Origin: RGIG6353 sp964558655
Lineage (GTDB): Bacteria > Bacillota > Clostridia > Oscillospirales > SIG627
DNA: 64,000 nucleotides
NCBI GenBank assembly: GCA_964558655.1
Contig: CAZLEX010000002.1
Span: forward strand, 1-64,000
Direction: 5' to 3'
The position numbers and the translations under genes were made by a program. The first letter of the stretch is position 1, and every line of letters starts with the position of its first letter. The notes beneath the pieces were generated by a model. That model made no database searches, was not told where the DNA came from, and saw nothing but the letters and a program-made list of their open reading frames with translations. Positions 43,234 to 51,157 of this stretch are shown here, one piece after another.

Positions 43234-44535
43234 GTGATAAGCGGGAACTCGAAAGCAAAAAAAATAACCGATGAAAAAAGGCGACAGTCGGAAAACGGAA
43301 CGCGGAAGAGTGCGGAAACTTCCCGCAGTATATCCGAAGAAAAGCTTGCCGCAAATAAAAAAAGTCCCCGTCCCGTTGCGACGAGGAAGTCGTTGGGCAC
43401 AAAGAATACCGAAGACACTGATGAAAGTCTCGTCCGTGTAAAATCGGGAGTGGACAGGCCTTTTTTACTCATAGTTTTGACTCTCGTTGCACTCGGAACC
43501 ATAATGGTTTTTTCCGCAAGTTACGCATATGCAAAGCAAAATTACAATGACAGTTACTTTTTTGCGACAAGGCAGATAAGGTGGGTAATTGTCGGAAGTG
43601 CCGTTATGTTTCTTGTTTCCCATTTCGGAGATTATCTTTTGATAAGGACTTTTCAAAAGCCGTTTTTTTACATTTCCATGTTCTTCATGGCGATAGTTCC
43701 TTTTTTGGGGTTTGATGCCGGAGGAGCTACACGCTGGTTTCAGATAGGTCCTATAAACTTTCAGCCGTCGGAATTTGCGAAAATCGCAATTATACTTTAT
43801 TTTGCCGATTATATCGCAAAAAACAAGGGAGCCGGGAAAACCGTAATAGGTCAGGCACTTCCTTATCTTGCGGTCGGCGGATATATGGGCATAACCCTTT
43901 TGCTTGAGCCTCACATTTCTTGCTGTATAATAGTCCTCCTTCTTATTTTTGTACTTATGTTTTTCGGAGGTGTTTCCAGAAAGCTCATTTTTGTTCTTTC
44001 TGTTACCGCCGTAATTGCGGTTGCGGCAATGATTGCGGTTTCTTCTCACGCACAGGCGAGAATACTTGCGTGGCTGCATCCGGAGCAATACGAGGCTGAT
44101 GCATGGCAGTCGATACAGTCACTTTATGCGATAGGATCAGGAGGTTTGTGGGGAGTAGGTCTCGGACAGAGTACTCAAAAGCATCTTTACCTTCCGGAAC
44201 CGCAAAACGATTATATTTTCCCCATACTTTGCGAAGAACTCGGATTTATCTTCGCGGCGGGCGTTCTGCTTTTGTTTACGGCACTTATATGGCGGGGTGT
44301 ATATATTGCAAAACACTCACCGAGCATTTATTCCTGTCTTGTTGTCGTGGGAATTATCGCACAGGTCGGGATACAGACTTTTTTGAATATTGCCGTGGTG
44401 ACAAATACGCTTCCGACGACGGGTATCCCATTGCCGTTCTTCTCGTACGGAGGAACATCGCTTATAATACTTATGGCCGAAATGGGAATGATTTTGAATA
44501 TTTCACGCTATTCATATATAAGAAAGGATAAATGA
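43234..44535 (+). CDS. ftsW: FtsW/SpoVE-type peptidoglycan glycosyltransferase with N-terminal extension
   Basis: SEDS-family polymerase of septal or spore peptidoglycan, working with the class B PBP. 433 residues. A 70-residue charged cytoplasmic extension (Lys/Arg/Ser/Glu rich) precedes about ten membrane segments. Motifs include VFSASYAYA, GGATRWFQIGPINFQPSE, GIGSGGLWG-like IGSGGLWGVGLGQS, PEPQNDYIFPILCEELGF and TTGIPLPFFSYGGTS. FtsW and SpoVE cannot be separated by sequence alone. The start is GTG with CGGAGGG upstream. The stop overlaps murG. Confidence 0.94.
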   Translation: MISGNSKAKKITDEKRRQSENGTRKSAETSRSISEEKLAANKKSPRPVATRKSLGTKNTEDTDESLVRVKSGVDRPFLLIVLTLVALGTIMVFSASYAYAKQNYNDSYFFATRQIRWVIVGSAVMFLVSHFGDYLLIRTFQKPFFYISMFFMAIVPFLGFDAGGATRWFQIGPINFQPSEFAKIAIILYFADYIAKNKGAGKTVIGQALPYLAVGGYMGITLLLEPHISCCIIVLLLIFVLMFFGGVSRKLIFVLSVTAVIAVAAMIAVSSHAQARILAWLHPEQYEADAWQSIQSLYAIGSGGLWGVGLGQSTQKHLYLPEPQNDYIFPILCEELGFIFAAGVLLLFTALIWRGVYIAKHSPSIYSCLVVVGIIAQVGIQTFLNIAVVTNTLPTTGIPLPFFSYGGTSLIILMAEMGMILNISRYSYIRKDK

Positions 44536-45650
44536 CAATGAGAGTGTTACTGTCAGGCGGAGGCACGGCGGGGCATATAAATCCCGCACTTGCCATTGCC
44601 GAAAAAATAAAAGAAGAAGTTCCCGATGCACAAATAGCTTTTGTCGGAACTCCGGCGGGCATGGAAAACCGCCTTGTGACAAATGCGGGATATGAGATAT
44701 TTCATGTAGATGTAAAAGGGTTTCAGAGAAAACTTACACCGAAAAATATTCCTATTGCGTGGAAAGCACTTGTCTCACCGGTTAAGGCGGGAGGAATAAT
44801 AAAAAAATTTAAGCCCGACATCGTAATAGGTACCGGCGGGTATGTAAGCTGGCCGGTGGTAAAAGCTGCCGCCGACCGAAAAATTCCGACGCTCATTCAC
44901 GAACAAAACGCTCAGGCGGGTGTTACGACGAAAATGCTGTCAAAAATCGTGGATAAAGTCATGATAAGTTTCGATGCAACCGCCGAACAGCTTCATGCAA
45001 AGCGTGAGAACATCATTTTAACGGGCAATCCCGTAAGAACGGAGCTTTTCCGAATGAATAAGTCGGAGGAAAGAGAGCGTCACGGAATTGCGTGCGGGAC
45101 TCCGTATATATTGAGCTACGGGGGAAGTCTCGGTGCCCGTGCAATAAACGACACGGTGTTTTCTATCATAAAAAGCGGTGCGTTTTCTTCACGGGGATTT
45201 TTTCATACTCATGCGGTCGGTTCTTACGAATGGAGCAGAAGGAAAGAGGAAATCGCAAAATTCGAAAAAAATGAGTTGCTTGAAGTATGCGAATACATTT
45301 ACGATATGCCTTCCAGACTGTGTGCCGCCGATATTGTAATATCCCGTGCCGGTGCGATTACATTGGCTGAGCTTGCGGTATTGGGCAAACCCGCAATTTT
45401 GGTTCCCTCACCGAATGTTACCGACAACCATCAATTTAAAAATGCGAGTGTGGTTGAAAAAAGCGGTGCGGCCGTAATGATAGAGGAAAATAATTTAACG
45501 CCGGCCTTGCTCGAAAAAACCGTTACGGAAATTCTTTCGGACGGAGCAAGGCTTGAAGAAATGGGAAAGGCCGCAGAAAAACTCGCAATAAAAGATACTC
45601 ACGAAAGAATATGGAAAACCGTTAAAGAATTGACGGATAAGAGGACTTAA
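44532..45650 (+). CDS. murG: Lipid II synthase MurG (GT28 glycosyltransferase)
   Basis: Adds GlcNAc from UDP-GlcNAc to lipid I at the inner membrane face. 372 residues, two Rossmann-like domains. Visible are LLSGGGTAGHINPALAIAE, GTGGYVSWPVVKAA, IHEQNAQAGVTTKML, the second-domain SYGGSLGARAIND, and SRAGAITLAELAVLGKPAILVPSP. An ATG six bases later (MRVLLSGG) is an equally plausible start. The first overlaps the ftsW stop by ATGA. FtsQ follows two bases later. Confidence 0.96.
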   Translation: MTMRVLLSGGGTAGHINPALAIAEKIKEEVPDAQIAFVGTPAGMENRLVTNAGYEIFHVDVKGFQRKLTPKNIPIAWKALVSPVKAGGIIKKFKPDIVIGTGGYVSWPVVKAAADRKIPTLIHEQNAQAGVTTKMLSKIVDKVMISFDATAEQLHAKRENIILTGNPVRTELFRMNKSEERERHGIACGTPYILSYGGSLGARAINDTVFSIIKSGAFSSRGFFHTHAVGSYEWSRRKEEIAKFEKNELLEVCEYIYDMPSRLCAADIVISRAGAITLAELAVLGKPAILVPSPNVTDNHQFKNASVVEKSGAAVMIEENNLTPALLEKTVTEILSDGARLEEMGKAAEKLAIKDTHERIWKTVKELTDKRT

Positions 45651-45652
45651 AG

Positions 45653-46438
45653 ATGACAGATGAAACAAAAATCCGTAAAATAAGGGAAAAAGCACAAAAC
45701 AAGCAGAAGAACACGAAAAAATTTTTTGCTGTCGCTTTTATTTTGTGCCTTGCCGTGTTTTCGGTTTTTGTGTTTCTGAAACTTTTTGTAATCAAAAAAA
45801 CAGAAGTGATTATGCCGGAAAATACCTTTTTGACCGCAGATGCCGTAATAAGTAAAACAGGCGTTAAAACGGGGGATAATCTTCTGCTTGCGAGTAAAAA
45901 AGAGATAGAAAAAAATCTCACATCCGCATATCCTTATATAAAAAGCGTAAAAGTCGAGAAAAAATTTCCGTCATCGCTGAGAATTTCGCTTGAACTCAAT
46001 TCTCCGGCAATGCGGATTGAAATAGGAGGAAAAAACTTTGTTCTTTCTTCCGACGGCAAAGTGCTTTTTTCACTTGAAGAGGACTCTGAAATTTTGAGCC
46101 GAACGGCAAATCTTGTGACACAGGGTGTTACAAAATGTGTTCAGGGAGAAAAGATAGGTTTTAAGGATAAGGACAGCTTAAAAATCGTAACGGATATATA
46201 CCAAGCTTTTGAAAAGTATTCTCTGTCGGATAAACTGACATATATCGACATTACCGACAAATATAATATAAAGCTGCAGCTTGACGAAAGGCTGGATATC
46301 GTTTTCGGCACATTCGACAATGTCGAAGCAAAAGTCGAAATGCTTTCTTTGGATTATGAAAAAGAGTTCCAAAACCTGAAGGCAAAGATAGATATTTCCG
46401 ACGGAAAAGATGCGTTTGTATATGTATACGGCAGCTGA
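45653..46438 (+). CDS. divIB: Cell division protein FtsQ/DivIB
   Basis: Bitopic divisome protein, 261 residues. A Lys-rich cytoplasmic tail (1-24), one membrane segment (about 25-45, FFAVAFILCLAVFSVFVFLKLF), a POTRA domain (KKTEVIMPENTFLTADAVIS to about 118, with KSVKVEKKFPSSLRISL) and the FtsQ beta domain. It complexes with FtsL and DivIC. The low-identity family is identified by domain order and the site after murG. Confidence 0.9.
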   Translation: MTDETKIRKIREKAQNKQKNTKKFFAVAFILCLAVFSVFVFLKLFVIKKTEVIMPENTFLTADAVISKTGVKTGDNLLLASKKEIEKNLTSAYPYIKSVKVEKKFPSSLRISLELNSPAMRIEIGGKNFVLSSDGKVLFSLEEDSEILSRTANLVTQGVTKCVQGEKIGFKDKDSLKIVTDIYQAFEKYSLSDKLTYIDITDKYNIKLQLDERLDIVFGTFDNVEAKVEMLSLDYEKEFQNLKAKIDISDGKDAFVYVYGS

Positions 46439-46482
46439 AACAATAAAAATTATGAAAAATTTATAAAAATTTCAAAAAAACC

Positions 46483-46511
46483 TTGCAAAACTTGAAAAAG
46501 TGTATTAATAT
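46483..46511 (+). promoter_or_regulatory. Sigma-A promoter of ftsZ
   Basis: TTGCAA (46483-46488), 17 bases, TAATAT (46506-46511), about 50 bases before the ftsZ ATG, giving FtsZ expression independent of the upstream cluster. Confidence 0.65.
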
Positions 46512-46558
46512 ATATAATAAGAGTATTATCCCATTAGATAAATTAGGAGGACGACAAA

Positions 46559-47617
46559 ATGCCTGAATACGGAGAAAGCCTTGTTAACATCAAGGTAATT
46601 GGCGTCGGAGGCGGCGGAAACAATACAGTAAACAGAATGATTAAAGCGGGAGCTGCGGGTGTAGAATTCATTGCTATCAATACCGATATGCAGGCTCTCA
46701 AGCGTTCATGTGCCGAAAAAAAGATTCCTATCGGTGAGAAATTGACAAAGGGACGCGGAGCCGGTGCAAATCCGGAAGTCGGCAAGAAAGCTGCCGAGGA
46801 ATCACTTGATGAAATCAATTCGGCGGTTGAGAGTGCCGATATGGTGTTTATCACTGCCGGCATGGGCGGAGGTACCGGTACGGGTGCGGCATCGGTTGTT
46901 GCGAAGGCGGCACGCAGTAAGGGTATACTTACGGTCGGCGTTGTAACAAAACCTTTTGCCTTTGAAGGAAAGCAGCGTATGGAAAGAGCCGAAACCGGAA
47001 TTGCGGAACTTAGCGAGCAGGTTGACGCACTTATCGTTATTCCCAACGAGAGACTGAAGATGGTTTCGGAAACGAGAATTACGCTTGCCAACGCATTCGA
47101 CATTGCCGACGGAGTTCTTTCACGCGGAGTTCAAAGCGTATACGAACTTATCAATATGGACGCTATTGTAAACCTTGATTTTGCCGATGTTACGGCGATT
47201 ATGGCAAATGCGGGCCTCGCACATATGGGTGTGGGAAGCGGTAAAGGCAAGGATAAGGCAGATCTTGCCGCACGCATGGCAATTTCGAGTCCTCTGCTTG
47301 AAACTTCCATTGCAGGTGCGACCGGTATCATCGTAAATATTACGGCTTCTCCCGATATTGGGCTTGATGAAATTGATTATGCTTCCAATATGATTGCGGA
47401 AGAGGCAAATTCCGAAGCGAATATCATCTGGGGTGCTGCGTTTGACGATACTTTGGAAGATGAAATGAAGATTACTGTCATAGCTACAGGATTTGATATT
47501 GCCAAGAAGAAAGAAGCTGCGGCAAAGAGTGAAGAAAAAGCTGAAGATAAACCGCAGGCTGAAACAGGCGATATAAACGACATTGACACAATTATCAATA
47601 TGCTCAGAAGTAAATAA
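46559..47617 (+). CDS. ftsZ: Cell division protein FtsZ
   Basis: Tubulin-like GTPase that forms the cytokinetic ring. 352 residues. GTP-binding blocks IGVGGGGNNTVNRM near 12-25 and the tubulin signature MGGGTGTGAASVVAKAA near 105. FDIADGVLSRGVQSVYELI and the T7 NLDFADVTAIMANAG synergy region are present. A charged linker near 315-335 leads to a C-terminal peptide DINDIDTIINMLRSK that differs from the usual FtsA/SepF-binding PxFL form. RBS TTAGGAGG. No ftsA precedes it. Confidence 0.97.
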   Translation: MPEYGESLVNIKVIGVGGGGNNTVNRMIKAGAAGVEFIAINTDMQALKRSCAEKKIPIGEKLTKGRGAGANPEVGKKAAEESLDEINSAVESADMVFITAGMGGGTGTGAASVVAKAARSKGILTVGVVTKPFAFEGKQRMERAETGIAELSEQVDALIVIPNERLKMVSETRITLANAFDIADGVLSRGVQSVYELINMDAIVNLDFADVTAIMANAGLAHMGVGSGKGKDKADLAARMAISSPLLETSIAGATGIIVNITASPDIGLDEIDYASNMIAEEANSEANIIWGAAFDDTLEDEMKITVIATGFDIAKKKEAAAKSEEKAEDKPQAETGDINDIDTIINMLRSK

Positions 47618-47639
47618 TTCGATTTTTTGAAAAAAATAC

Positions 47640-47668
47640 TTGATTTTGCAAAACAGTTGTGTTATAAT
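47640..47668 (+). promoter_or_regulatory. Sigma-A promoter of rpmB
   Basis: TTGATT (47640-47645), 17 bases, TATAAT (47663-47668). A leader of about 88 bases follows. Confidence 0.8.
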
Positions 47669-47762
47669 ATGTGCACTTGTGTTGCGATTAGTTTGTGCAA
47701 CCGTATAAAATACTGAAGATGCCGTTTTGCATAAGCGGCTTTATATAGGAGGTGTTTGCAAA

Positions 47763-47948
47763 ATGGCAAAATGCGAAGTTTGCGGAAAAAGCGTTGCTTT
47801 CGGTTTGAAAGTGTCTCACTCTAACAGAAAGACCAACCGCACATGGAAGCCCAACATCAGAAAAGTAAGAGCAGTTGTTAACGGAACTCACAAGAAAATG
47901 TATGTTTGTTCCCGTTGCCTTCGTTCTGACAAGGTTCAGCGTGCTTAA
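47763..47948 (+). CDS. rpmB: 50S ribosomal protein L28
   Basis: 61 residues, beginning MAKCEVCGKSVAFG and with HSNRKTNRTWKPNI in the middle. Two CxxC pairs (CEVC and CSRC) make this the zinc-binding form of L28, as opposed to the zinc-free paralogue used under zinc starvation. The start at 47763 has TAGGAGGTG upstream. A longer frame from 47727 spans the ribosome site and is not used. It has its own promoter and a strong terminator. Confidence 0.97.
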   Translation: MAKCEVCGKSVAFGLKVSHSNRKTNRTWKPNIRKVRAVVNGTHKKMYVCSRCLRSDKVQRA

Positions 47949-47965
47949 ACAGTTAAGAGAAAAAT

Positions 47966-47989
47966 GCACCCGCAAGGGTGCGTTTTTTT
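47966..47989 (+). terminator. Intrinsic terminator after rpmB
   Basis: GCACCC-GCAA-GGGTGC followed by seven T. Confidence 0.95.
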
Positions 47990-48037
47990 GTTCGCCTGCG
48001 GTTCTGCAAAAAAATAAAGCAAGTTTTTTAAAAGCTA

Positions 48038-48066
48038 TTGAAAAAACAGAAAAAATATGATACAAT
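48038..48066 (+). promoter_or_regulatory. Sigma-A promoter of the Fe-ADH gene
   Basis: TTGAAA (48038-48043), 17 bases, TACAAT (48061-48066). Confidence 0.7.
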
Positions 48067-48139
48067 ATAAAACAACAAAAAACAAAGCTTGTGATGAGAA
48101 TTTGAGAATGTCAAGCGAATTTTAGAAAGGATTTGTTAT

Positions 48140-49288
48140 ATGAAGCATTTCGATATAAAAACGCACATATATTTCGGTGAAAATTCTCTTGACCGCCTCT
48201 CAGAACTTCCCTATAAAAAAGCACTCATCATTTCCGATCCTTATGTTGTTAAAAGCGGAATGGTACATTTGATTACCTCCCGACTTCAGCAAGCCGGCAT
48301 TGAGTGGCAGATTTTTGACGATGTAATTCCGGATCCGCCGATTGAGAAAATCACGCTTGGTGTATCTGCCGTCCTTGAAGCTCGTGCCGACCTTCTTATT
48401 GCTGTCGGCGGAGGTTCTGCTATCGACTCGGCGAAAGCTATACGCGAGGTGGCGGGGAAGATTGATTCTTCCATGTCCCGTCCCGCACTTATCGCAATAC
48501 CGACAACAAGCGGAACCGGAAGTGAGGTAACATCTTTTTCCGTTATTACCGACCACAAAAATCAGACAAAAATTCCTCTTGCCGACGATACACTTTTGCC
48601 CGATGAGGCAATTCTTGACGCAGAGCTTGTAAAGACTGTACCGCCTTCTGTTACAGCCGATACCGGAATGGATGTTTTTACTCATGCACTTGAATCTTAT
48701 GTAAGTACTAACAACAATGAATTTTCGGCGGCTCTTGCGGAAAAAGCAATCGAGATAACGGGTTCGTTCCTTTTGCGTTCTTACCTTGACTGCAACGATA
48801 CTCATGCCCGTCAGAAGATGCATGTGGCTTCCTGTCTTGCCGGACTTGCCTTTAATACGGCTTCTCTCGGACTTAATCACGGTATGGCTCATCAGCTTGG
48901 TGCGAACTTTCACATCCCTCACGGAAGAGCAAATGCACTTCTGCTTCCTCATGTAATTGAATATAACAGTGAAATTGACAAATATTCCAGATTGAAAACC
49001 GATTATCCGAAACATGTACGCAAATATGCAACTGTGGCGAGAACACTCGGATTGCAGAATTTTAACATTGTGACAACCGTTCGAGCTCTTTCAAACTGGT
49101 GTCAGTTTATGATGAAAGAAATGGATATGCCTCTTTCGGTTTCCGAAATGAATGTATGTACCCGCGAGGAGTATTTTGCACAGATTCCCATGATGGCGGA
49201 AGCGGCTTTGAGAGACGCTTGTACAAAGACAAATCCGAGAGTCCCGACAATTAAAGATATAGAGATGCTTTATATGCAGTTGTGGTGA
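48140..49288 (+). CDS. Iron-containing alcohol dehydrogenase (PduQ/EutG-like)
   Basis: NAD(P)H-dependent interconversion of short aldehydes and alcohols, 382 residues. The nucleotide motif is IAVGGGSAIDSAKAI near 93. The signature TTSGTGSEVTSFSVI, the DTGMDVFTHALESYVS metal region and the LNHGMAHQLGA, PHGRANALLLPHV metal histidines are all present. Similarity to PduQ suggests 1-propanol or ethanol formation in redox balance, but no microcompartment genes are nearby, so the substrate is open. It is monocistronic with its own promoter and terminator. Confidence 0.92.
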   Translation: MKHFDIKTHIYFGENSLDRLSELPYKKALIISDPYVVKSGMVHLITSRLQQAGIEWQIFDDVIPDPPIEKITLGVSAVLEARADLLIAVGGGSAIDSAKAIREVAGKIDSSMSRPALIAIPTTSGTGSEVTSFSVITDHKNQTKIPLADDTLLPDEAILDAELVKTVPPSVTADTGMDVFTHALESYVSTNNNEFSAALAEKAIEITGSFLLRSYLDCNDTHARQKMHVASCLAGLAFNTASLGLNHGMAHQLGANFHIPHGRANALLLPHVIEYNSEIDKYSRLKTDYPKHVRKYATVARTLGLQNFNIVTTVRALSNWCQFMMKEMDMPLSVSEMNVCTREEYFAQIPMMAEAALRDACTKTNPRVPTIKDIEMLYMQLW

Positions 49289-49299
49289 ATTTCAGTCAA

Positions 49300-49332
49300 G
49301 CCGTCGGCACTTTGCCGGCGGCTGATTTTTTT
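49300..49332 (+). terminator. Intrinsic terminator after the Fe-ADH gene
   Basis: GCCGTCGGC (49300-49308) pairs with GCCGGCGGC (49314-49322), one wobble, then a T-run. Confidence 0.9.
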
Positions 49333-49415
49333 AGCACTTTTTGCTTTCAAAAGCGAAAAAACAAATTTATTCACAATATGTTTACAGAAAAAATAAAAAA
49401 TATTGCGATTACCTA

Positions 49416-49444
49416 TTGACTTTTTTGGCTTTGCGTGGTAAATT
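49416..49444 (+). promoter_or_regulatory. Sigma-A promoter of the hrcA operon
   Basis: TTGACT (49416-49421), 17 bases, TAAATT (49439-49444). Confidence 0.8.
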
Positions 49445-49455
49445 TATATCGTTGA

Positions 49456-49482
49456 TTAGCACTTTGCAATAAAGAGTGCTAA
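49456..49482 (+). promoter_or_regulatory. CIRCE operator
   Basis: TTAGCACTT, nine bases, GAGTGCTAA: the HrcA-binding element with one mismatch to consensus, just downstream of the promoter. Confidence 0.97.
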
Positions 49483-49508
49483 AAAATAAAAAGGCGGAGG
49501 GGAGAAGC

Positions 49509-50552
49509 TTGGAGTTAAATGACAGAAAAAAGAAGATATTAAAGTCGATAGTCGACACATATATTTTGTCGGGAGAGCCTGTCGGTTCAAAATATCTTTC
49601 GGATTCTATCGGGCTTAATGTTTCGCCGGCAACAATCAGAAACGAAATGAGCGAGCTTGAGCGACTTGGGCTTTTGGAACAGCCTCACACCTCAGCGGGA
49701 AGAGTTCCCTCAAGTCACGGATTCAGAGTATATGTCGAAAATCTCATGAACGATTATTATCTTTCAATTGAAGAAATATCGGTTTTAAATGAGATAATGA
49801 ATTCAAAGATAAAGAGATTGAACACGGTCATCGAGGACATTACGAGAGTTTTGTCGGAAATGACGGATTACACGGCTTTTGCTTACACTGAGAAGAGTAC
49901 GGCTATAACCGTAAAGCATTTTGAGGGAGTGCTTCTTACAAAAAATTCATTCCTTCTTGTTATGGTAACTTCTTCCGACAATGTCAAAACACAGCAGGTA
50001 AAAAGCGAATATACTATTAATTCCGAAATACTCGGACAGCTGTTGAAAGTGCTTAACGAAAATCTTGCCGGAGTGACGGTCGATTCGATAAGTATGGAAA
50101 TCTTCTACAAAATGCAGGATATTCTCGGAGTTTACGCCGACATTCTTATGGGGATAATCAAAAATGTGATATCCGTTATACGCGAAGAGGAAGAATGTAA
50201 AGTTTATCTTGACGGAATGTCAAATCTTTTGAAGTATCCCGATTTTTCCGATATAGAAAAAACGCGTACAGTACTTTCACTTCTTGAAGAAAAGCAGGAA
50301 TTGCTTTCACTTATAAGTAAAAACTCGGGAGACCGCGAAGGACTGAATGTTCTTATCGGTGACAAAAATTTGCGTGAAGGGCTTGACCAAACAAGTTTTG
50401 TTTATCATAAATTCAACATAGGCGATAATATGACGGGCGTTTTCGGACTTATAGGTCCGCACCGAATGGACTATTCGGGAGTTATCGCACGGCTTGAATA
50501 TGTTGTTAAAAATTTAATCGGAGAAAATCCGCCGAAAAATAATGACGATTAG
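49509..50552 (+). CDS. hrcA: Heat-inducible repressor HrcA
   Basis: Represses the class I heat-shock genes by binding CIRCE, and needs GroEL for folding. 347 residues. The N-terminal winged helix has YILSGEPVGSKYLSD, then VSPATIRNEMSELERLGLLE and PHTSAGRVPSSHGFRVYV. GAF-like and dimerisation parts follow. The TTG at 49509 with GGGGAG upstream yields LELNDRKKKILKSIV, the usual N-terminus. An ATG at 49476 lies inside CIRCE and is rejected as the start. First gene of hrcA-grpE-dnaK-dnaJ. Confidence 0.95.
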   Translation: MELNDRKKKILKSIVDTYILSGEPVGSKYLSDSIGLNVSPATIRNEMSELERLGLLEQPHTSAGRVPSSHGFRVYVENLMNDYYLSIEEISVLNEIMNSKIKRLNTVIEDITRVLSEMTDYTAFAYTEKSTAITVKHFEGVLLTKNSFLLVMVTSSDNVKTQQVKSEYTINSEILGQLLKVLNENLAGVTVDSISMEIFYKMQDILGVYADILMGIIKNVISVIREEEECKVYLDGMSNLLKYPDFSDIEKTRTVLSLLEEKQELLSLISKNSGDREGLNVLIGDKNLREGLDQTSFVYHKFNIGDNMTGVFGLIGPHRMDYSGVIARLEYVVKNLIGENPPKNNDD

Positions 50553-50569
50553 TTACGAAAGGACAGAAT

Positions 50570-51097
50570 ATGGGCGAAAACATGAAAGATATTCCCGAAA
50601 CTCAGGATACGGAAGAGATTTCCGTCAATGAAGAGGAGGAAAAAGCCGAAGAGACGGAAGAAAACGGAAATACTGCCGCAAATGACGAATATAAAGATTT
50701 GTATGACAAGTATTTACGCCTTCTTGCCGAATTCGATAATTTCAAAAAGCGTACACAGAAAGAAAAAGAGAGCATATATTTTTCTGCAAAATCAGATGTG
50801 GTCTCTTCTCTTCTCCCGGTTATAGATAATTTTGACCGTGCGGAAAAAATTATCGAAGACGAAGCGGTCGCAGAGGGAGTGCGTTTAATTCACAAACAGT
50901 TTGACGAGTTTTTGAAAAAACTCGGAGTTGAGGAAATTCCCGCACAGGACTGTGAATTCGATCCCAATTTTCATTCGGCTGTAGTGCACGAAGAGGTTGA
51001 GGGAGGTCCGGAAAATACCGTTTCCGAAGTGCTTCAAAAAGGTTACAAACTCGGAGACCGTGTAATACGGCACGCAATGGTTAAGGTGATAAATTAG
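50570..51097 (+). CDS. grpE: Nucleotide exchange factor GrpE
   Basis: Releases ADP from DnaK. 175 residues: an acidic N-terminal third rich in Glu, a long helix (YLRLLAEFDNFKKRTQKEKE near 48-67) and a C-terminal beta-wing (NFHSAVVHEEVEGGPENTVS, then KGYKLGDRVIRHAMVKV). Start at 50570 with GAAAGGAC upstream. It lies 17 bases after hrcA and 60 before dnaK. Confidence 0.96.
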   Translation: MGENMKDIPETQDTEEISVNEEEEKAEETEENGNTAANDEYKDLYDKYLRLLAEFDNFKKRTQKEKESIYFSAKSDVVSSLLPVIDNFDRAEKIIEDEAVAEGVRLIHKQFDEFLKKLGVEEIPAQDCEFDPNFHSAVVHEEVEGGPENTVSEVLQKGYKLGDRVIRHAMVKVIN

Positions 51098-51157
51098 CTT
51101 GAATGAGCTTTTTATAAATTAATTTGTAAATACAGAAGAAAGATAGAGGTATTAATT

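Noticed and set aside
47727..47762. Upstream 12-codon extension of L28
   Set aside because: It would place the AGGAGG ribosome site inside the coding region. The family starts at MAKCEVCGK.
48200..49015. Minus-strand open frame of 271 codons inside the Fe-ADH gene
   Set aside because: Shadow of the ADH coding frame. Its translation is rich in Cys, Arg and Lys without domain logic.
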